From: Pseudomonas faucium
GTDB taxonomy: Bacteria; Pseudomonadota; Gammaproteobacteria; Pseudomonadales; Pseudomonadaceae
Direction: 5' to 3'
Assembly: GCF_021602585.1 (NCBI RefSeq)
Contig: NZ_BQIP01000011.1
Coordinates: forward strand, 1 to 64,000
DNA: 64,000 bases
The translations under genes and the position numbers were made by a program. Under the pieces are notes generated by a model. That model did no database searches. It was not told the DNA's origin and worked only from the letters and a program-made list of their open reading frames with translations. Position 1 is the first letter of the stretch; every line of letters begins with the position of its first letter. Shown here piece by piece: positions 59,820 to 64,000 of the stretch.

Positions 59820-60674
59820 CTAGCGGCCCAGCAACTGCCCCAGCAGCCACTGCCCGGCGGGCCCCAGCGCACGTTGCCGCGACCAGGCCGCGTCCATGGC
59901 CACCCGCCGTGGGTAGCCCGCCACCGGCAACTCCACCAGGCCCGTGCCAAAGCGCGCCACCAGCGCGGTGGGCAGCTCTGCCCAGCCAAAGCCGCGCACC
60001 GCGAATTCCAGCAGCGTCAGGTAATCCGGCGCCGACCAGGCCTGGCCACGGCCATGGTGCAGGCTCGGCGCGTAGGTCTTCATGTACAGCTGGCGCTCGC
60101 TTTGCAGCTCCTGTGGCTGCAGCATCGGGCGTTTCGCCAAAGGGTGATCGCAGCTCACGTAGAGCCTGAATTCGGCCTGCTCGGGCAAGCGCGCCACCTG
60201 CACGTCGGCGGGGTAGTGCTGCTGGGCGGCGAGGATGCCGATCTGTGCCAGGCCCTGCTGGACCAGTTCGACCACATCGGCGTCTTCGGAGGGGCCCCAG
60301 CGCAGTTCGGTGTGGGGGTACCGTTCGGCGAACAGGCTCATCGCCGCGCCTTGCGAAGCCACGCTGTAGCTGTCCGACATCACCACCGACAGCAGCGGCT
60401 CGACCTGGCCGGCCAGGCGCACGGCCAGGGCATCGAGGCGCGCGCTGGCGTCGAGGATCGCCTCGACGTGGCCCAGCACCTGGCGCCCGGCGGCATTGAG
60501 GGTGGGGTGGCGGCCGGCGCGGTCGAACAGCGGGCAACCCACGTCGGCCTCGAAGTTGGCGATGGCGATGCTGATGGTCGACTGGCTCTTGCGCAGCTTG
60601 CGCGCCGCTGCGGAGAACGAACCGAGGGCGGCGGCTTCGACGAAGGCGACCAGGGCTTCAGGCGAGTAGCGCAT
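59820..60674 (-). CDS. LysR-family transcriptional regulator
   Basis: A 284-residue LysR protein starting MRYSPEALVAFVEAAALGSF with SAAARKLRKSQSTISIAIAN as helix-turn-helix; ligand domain follows (LLSVVMSDSYSVASQGAAMS). The frame upstream to 60770 codes for nothing family-like. It converges with DUF2950 and lies 88 bp downstream of the DUF202 genes on the same strand. Target unknown. Confidence 0.85.
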   Translation of the reverse strand: MRYSPEALVAFVEAAALGSFSAAARKLRKSQSTISIAIANFEADVGCPLFDRAGRHPTLNAAGRQVLGHVEAILDASARLDALAVRLAGQVEPLLSVVMSDSYSVASQGAAMSLFAERYPHTELRWGPSEDADVVELVQQGLAQIGILAAQQHYPADVQVARLPEQAEFRLYVSCDHPLAKRPMLQPQELQSERQLYMKTYAPSLHHGRGQAWSAPDYLTLLEFAVRGFGWAELPTALVARFGTGLVELPVAGYPRRVAMDAAWSRQRALGPAGQWLLGQLLGR

Positions 60675-60762
60675 GGGTATGGGCAAGACCGATAGGGGCA
60701 AGGCCTGGAGTATCGGTTCTGCCAAAGCAAATGTGAAGCCATCGGCAAACGGCTGCGGTGAC

Positions 60763-61062
60763 TCATGCAAGCGAAACGATGCAAGCGATCAAGGTGGCAA
60801 TGGACACTGACCAGACAGCCAATGCCGGCACCGCTGTGCATGTTCTGGCGCTCGACAGTTGCTCTCGACGCCGGCAACCGTACAGCCCCATGGCCACTGC
60901 TGCGACGAGCAAGGTACAGCCCGGCAAGCTGTCAGGCACGGGCTGAGCGTGCCATCCCGCGCGCAGTGCCAACAACGCGTTGGCCAGCATTGCCCACCCC
61001 GTCCTGCTCCAGGACAAGGCAGTGCGTTCAGCCTGCAACCCAGGATCGCGTGACGAATTCAT
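60763..61062 (-). CDS. DUF202 membrane protein, second gene of pair
   Basis: A 99-residue protein with the DUF202 motif LQAERTALSWSRTGWAMLAN and three predicted helices. It overlaps the first DUF202 gene by three bases (ATGA). Pairs of a YidH-type and a shorter DUF202 protein are common in proteobacteria. Function unknown. Confidence 0.78.
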   Translation of the reverse strand: MNSSRDPGLQAERTALSWSRTGWAMLANALLALRAGWHAQPVPDSLPGCTLLVAAVAMGLYGCRRREQLSSARTCTAVPALAVWSVSIATLIACIVSLA

Positions 61063-61415
61063 CAGCCCACCAACACGATCAGCGCGGTGGTCAATGCTAT
61101 CCCCACCGTCATGCTGGCCAACAGTGCGATGGCCGGCGTGACAGGCAATCGACGTGCGTGGCGCATGGCAATCTCGTTGCCGCGCCAGCGCCGGTAGGCC
61201 AGCGCGCAGAGCGCGGCGGCGAGAAGGCCTAAAGCCACGGCCAGCCCCTTCACCACCCTGGCGGGGCCCAGCGTGCTGGCGAACTGGTCGAGCAGTACGC
61301 CACCGGCGAGCAGGCCAAGCGCAGTGCGAATCCAGGCCAGGAAAGTGCGTTCGTTGGCGAGGGAAAAACGGTAATCCGGTTCTTCACCTTCGCGCCGCCA
61401 TTGCGGTTCACCCAT
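61062..61415 (-). CDS. DUF202 (YidH-type) membrane protein, first gene of pair
   Basis: A 117-residue protein with the hallmark FSLANERTFLAWIRTALGLL and two further helices, as in YidH. The start at 61413-61415 is preceded by an AGGAG-type site (AGGAGCTTGCC). It is translationally coupled to the next DUF202 gene. Function unknown. Confidence 0.8.
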   Translation of the reverse strand: MGEPQWRREGEEPDYRFSLANERTFLAWIRTALGLLAGGVLLDQFASTLGPARVVKGLAVALGLLAAALCALAYRRWRGNEIAMRHARRLPVTPAIALLASMTVGIALTTALIVLVG

Positions 61416-61469
61416 GGCAAGCTCCTGTGCAGTTGGCCGTGACCTGAGGCCACGGCAAGTTGATGGGGA

Positions 61470-62786
61470 TCAGTTGCGTGCGGGCAGCGCAACCAGGATC
61501 AGCAGCGCACCCAGCAGGGTGATCAGGCCCAAGAGGGTCAAGCCTGGGTAGATGCTGCCGGAGCTGGCCTTCATCCAGCCAACCAGGGTCGGGCTGACGA
61601 ATGCGCCGATACCGCCCAGGCTGGTGATCAGGGCAATACCACTGGCTTTGCTGGTGGAGGTAAGGAAGGTCTGCGGAATGGTCCAGAACACCACGAAGCA
61701 TCCATAGGACGCCGCTGCCGCCAGCGAGAGCAGGGCAATGGCCGCGGTGATGTCGTGGGCTGCCAGGGGTAGCAGGGCAAAACAGACGGCGATGATCAGG
61801 CTACAAACTGCCAGGTGCCAACGCCGTTCCATCCGCAGGTCCGAGCTGTGTCCGACGACATAGGTGCCGACCGCGCCGGCAAGGAACACGGCGCTGGACA
61901 ACAGCCCTACCTGCAGCAAGTCGCTTACACCGATGTCACGGATGATGGTCGGCGCCCAGAATCCGATGGCGTTGAAGGAAACCAGCACACAGAAGTAGCC
62001 CAGCACCCCGACATAGAGCTTGGGGTTCGACAGTGCCTCGTGCAGGCCATGCTTCGAGCCGCCGCGCTGGCCGTTCTGTTCGGCCGCCAGGTCGCCCTGC
62101 AAGATCGATTTTTCCCGGTTGCTGAGCCAGCGGGCCTCCTCGGGGCGGTCGCACAGGTAGTAGAACGCGATCACCCCAAGCGCGACCGCTGGCAAGCCTT
62201 CGAGCAGGAACAACCACTGCCAGCCATGCAGGCCGTGCAGCCCGGCCATGTGCACCATGATCCAGGTGGACACCGGGCCACCAATGATGCCCGCGGTGGC
62301 CGCGCCCATCATGAAGTAGCCGGTCACACGCCCACGGCGTGCAGCGGGGAACCAATAGGTCAGGTAGAGGATGACGCCGGGGAAGAAACCTGCTTCGGCG
62401 GCACCGAGAACAAAACGCATCAGGTAGAACTGCATGGGCGTGTTGACGAACATCATGGCACTGGAGATAAGGCCCCAGAGGATCATGATGCGCAGCAGCG
62501 TGCGACGGGCACCGATGCGTTGCATCCACAGGTTACTGGGCACTTCGAACAGCACGTAGCCGAGAAAGAACAAGCCGGCACCCAGCCCGTAGGCCGCTTC
62601 GGAAAACCCCAGGTCGCTCATGAACTGGAGCTTGGCGTAACTGATGTTGGCGCGGTCCAGGTATGAAACGATGTAGCAGATGATCAGAAACGGCATCAAG
62701 CGAAAGGCAATCTTGCGGTAGGTACGTTCGACTTCCTGGGTATCGAACGTCGCTGGGAGCGTGTCGGTCTGGTGAAGAATATTCAT
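61470..62786 (-). CDS. MFS permease, anion:cation symporter (ACS) family
   Basis: A 438-residue permease with 12 hydrophobic segments. ACS signatures are YRKIAFRLMPFLIICYIVSY LDRANISYAKL-type start, FEVPSNLWMQRIGARRTLLR, RFVLGAAEAGFFPGVILYLT YWFP-type segment and FRLTDRPEEA-like YYLCDRPEEARWLSNREK in the central loop. The family imports organic anions such as phthalate, hydroxyphenylacetate, hexuronates or tartrate. It lies 84 bp downstream of the NDP-forming acyl-CoA synthetase on the same strand, so uptake of an organic acid followed by CoA activation is plausible. Confidence 0.85.
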   Translation of the reverse strand: MNILHQTDTLPATFDTQEVERTYRKIAFRLMPFLIICYIVSYLDRANISYAKLQFMSDLGFSEAAYGLGAGLFFLGYVLFEVPSNLWMQRIGARRTLLRIMILWGLISSAMMFVNTPMQFYLMRFVLGAAEAGFFPGVILYLTYWFPAARRGRVTGYFMMGAATAGIIGGPVSTWIMVHMAGLHGLHGWQWLFLLEGLPAVALGVIAFYYLCDRPEEARWLSNREKSILQGDLAAEQNGQRGGSKHGLHEALSNPKLYVGVLGYFCVLVSFNAIGFWAPTIIRDIGVSDLLQVGLLSSAVFLAGAVGTYVVGHSSDLRMERRWHLAVCSLIIAVCFALLPLAAHDITAAIALLSLAAAASYGCFVVFWTIPQTFLTSTSKASGIALITSLGGIGAFVSPTLVGWMKASSGSIYPGLTLLGLITLLGALLILVALPARN

Positions 62787-62870
62787 GGGACCCTCGTTGA
62801 CTGCACTATGAAGTCATGACAAATGACGGCCGCCACACGCGGCCTACGGGGCAAAGGGCGGTCGTTTTCA

Positions 62871-64000
62871 TCAGCCGGCGAGCACCTGCTCCGGTGTTGC
62901 AGAAGGCCGATGTGCAGACGGCAGCGGCTTGATCAGTGCATCACCGGCTTTCACACCCTTGCCAGCGCTCATCACGAACAGCGGGTTGATATCCAGCTCC
63001 TGTATCGAATCCTTCAGGTCGATGGCCAGTGCCGAGAGGCGCATCAGGGTATCGACCAATGCTTCCAGGTCGGCCTTGGGGCGGCCGCGTGCGCCATCGA
63101 GGATGGCAAAGGCGCGCAACTCGCGGACCATCGAATACGCTTGCGAGCGGGTAATGGGCGCAAGGCGGAAGCTGACGTCTTTCCATACCTCGGCGAAGAT
63201 GCCGCCGAAGCCGACCATCACCGCCGGGCCGAACAGTGGGTCGTTGTTGATGCCCAGTATCATCTCGATACCGTCGCTGACCATTTCCTGGATCAGTACA
63301 CCGTCCACGTTTGCCTTGGCATCGTGGGCGGCGACATTGGCAATGATCTGGTTGTAGGACGATGCGACCTGAGCATCACCCTGAATCCCGACCTGCACTG
63401 CGCCTGCCTCTGTCTTGTGCGGGATGTCGGGCGATTGCACTTTCAGCACCACCGGGCCGTGCAATGCCGAGGCAATGCGTACCGCCTCGGCAGGGTCGCG
63501 GGCAAGGCCTTCGCGGGTAACGCCGATGCCGTACGCGGCCAGTATTTTCTTGGCCTCGAACTCGGTCAGGTCGCTATGGCGCCCCTGCAGCGCGGCCCGT
63601 GCTTCGGCGCTGTGGAGTACCTGCGCAGGCTCCTTCAGTTCGACGGCGATCTGTTTGCGCGCCTGGGTGAATGCCCACAGCGCGCTGGCACCGCGCGCGC
63701 AGCGTACCGGTGACTGATAGCGCGGGATGCCGGCGGTGTCGAGAATGTCATAGGCCTGCTTGACCGTGGCAGGGTCGGCGTTCCACGCAACCAGGATGGG
63801 GATGTCGCGGGTTGTGCTGATGCGCACGATCTCCTCGGCCAGCTCAACTGCGAGCTTGCCGCTGGCGGCGGCCAGGGCGAGGCCGATCATGTCGACCTGG
63901 GGATCGTCAGCCAAGGTTTCCAGGGTGACCCGCAGCAGCTTGGCATCGTTGAGCAGGCTGGCCGTGACATCGAGTGGATTGGCAATGGCGGCGAAGGAGG
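62871..64000 (-). CDS. NDP-forming acyl-CoA synthetase, C-terminal part (5' cut by window)
   Basis: The frame is open to the window edge; the visible 376 codons are the C-terminal half of a protein that is usually about 700 residues. The start of the visible part (FAAIANPLDVTASLLNDAKL) belongs to the succinyl-CoA-synthetase-like domain. The rest is an ATP-grasp domain: LTEFEAKKILAAYGIGVTRE, PVVLKVQSPDIPHKTEAGAV, GVLIQEMVSDGIEMILGINN, GFGGIFAEVWKDVSFRLAPI. Such enzymes form acyl-CoA from acid, CoA and ATP, giving ADP and phosphate. The substrate is unknown. The phosphorylated His would lie in the missing part. Confidence 0.85.
   Translation of the reverse strand, partial: SFAAIANPLDVTASLLNDAKLLRVTLETLADDPQVDMIGLALAAASGKLAVELAEEIVRISTTRDIPILVAWNADPATVKQAYDILDTAGIPRYQSPVRCARGASALWAFTQARKQIAVELKEPAQVLHSAEARAALQGRHSDLTEFEAKKILAAYGIGVTREGLARDPAEAVRIASALHGPVVLKVQSPDIPHKTEAGAVQVGIQGDAQVASSYNQIIANVAAHDAKANVDGVLIQEMVSDGIEMILGINNDPLFGPAVMVGFGGIFAEVWKDVSFRLAPITRSQAYSMVRELRAFAILDGARGRPKADLEALVDTLMRLSALAIDLKDSIQELDINPLFVMSAGKGVKAGDALIKPLPSAHRPSATPEQVLAG

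Overview
The window is high-GC, gene-dense chromosomal DNA from a fluorescent pseudomonad, most likely of the Pseudomonas putida group. This rests on the gene families, on many copies of the putida-type REP palindrome (core GCCGGCAAGCCGGCTCCCACA), and on the gene order pobA - AraC regulator - MerR regulator - mvaB - crcY - mgtC, which I recall from P. putida KT2440. No rRNA, tRNA, CRISPR array, complete insertion sequence or prophage was seen. Both window ends cut through genes.

Layout. 1-5.5 kb: sulfur scavenging, with a DszC-like flavin monooxygenase (5' end missing), an MFS exporter, and a minus-strand sfnE-sfnC-sfnR operon preceded by a near-consensus sigma-54 promoter. 5.7-11 kb: a perfect REP palindrome, then an aauBEDA-type TTQ amine dehydrogenase operon whose last gene, a c-type cytochrome, has an in-frame stop, with a divergent phenylacetaldehyde-type aldehyde dehydrogenase. 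11-17 kb: betaine/choline-type binding protein, chemoreceptor, antiporter-like permease and a FecR-type regulator with no partner sigma factor. 17-23 kb: acyl-CoA dehydrogenase and acyl-CoA synthetase, divergent from a PAS-kinase/FixJ-type response regulator pair. 23-26.3 kb: an AT-richer island encoding a class 3 lipase with a type VI secretion-like N-terminal domain and a lipoprotein that looks like its immunity partner. 26.5-30 kb: a MarR-EmrA-EmrB efflux operon and a short-chain dehydrogenase.

30.7-38.5 kb: two tandem paralogous hybrid histidine kinases, a MocR regulator, ccoG without its oxidase genes, a DUF3203 gene and mgtC. 38.5-42.7 kb: the Crc/Hfq decoy RNA CrcY on the minus strand (sigma-54 promoter, about seven A-rich decoy motifs, UUCG-capped terminator), then mvaB with a MerR regulator, and pobA with a divergent AraC regulator. 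42.8-46.3 kb: ankyrin protein, gamma-glutamyltransferase, LysR regulator. 46.3-56 kb: what looks like a complete itaconate catabolic locus (TRAP transporter, ccl, ict, PrpD family, acyl-CoA dehydrogenase, ich, divergent LysR), with a related 35-bp element before each of its two operons. 56-64 kb: TorF-type porin, VOC protein, DUF3300-DUF2950 pair, LysR, two DUF202 proteins, an MFS permease and the 3' part of an NDP-forming acyl-CoA synthetase.

A common thread is carbon-source control. CrcY would titrate Hfq/Crc, and the leaders of pobA, ich and dctP each carry the same AACAACAA-type motif next to their start codons. All functional statements are from reading the sequence and from family knowledge; no database search was run.
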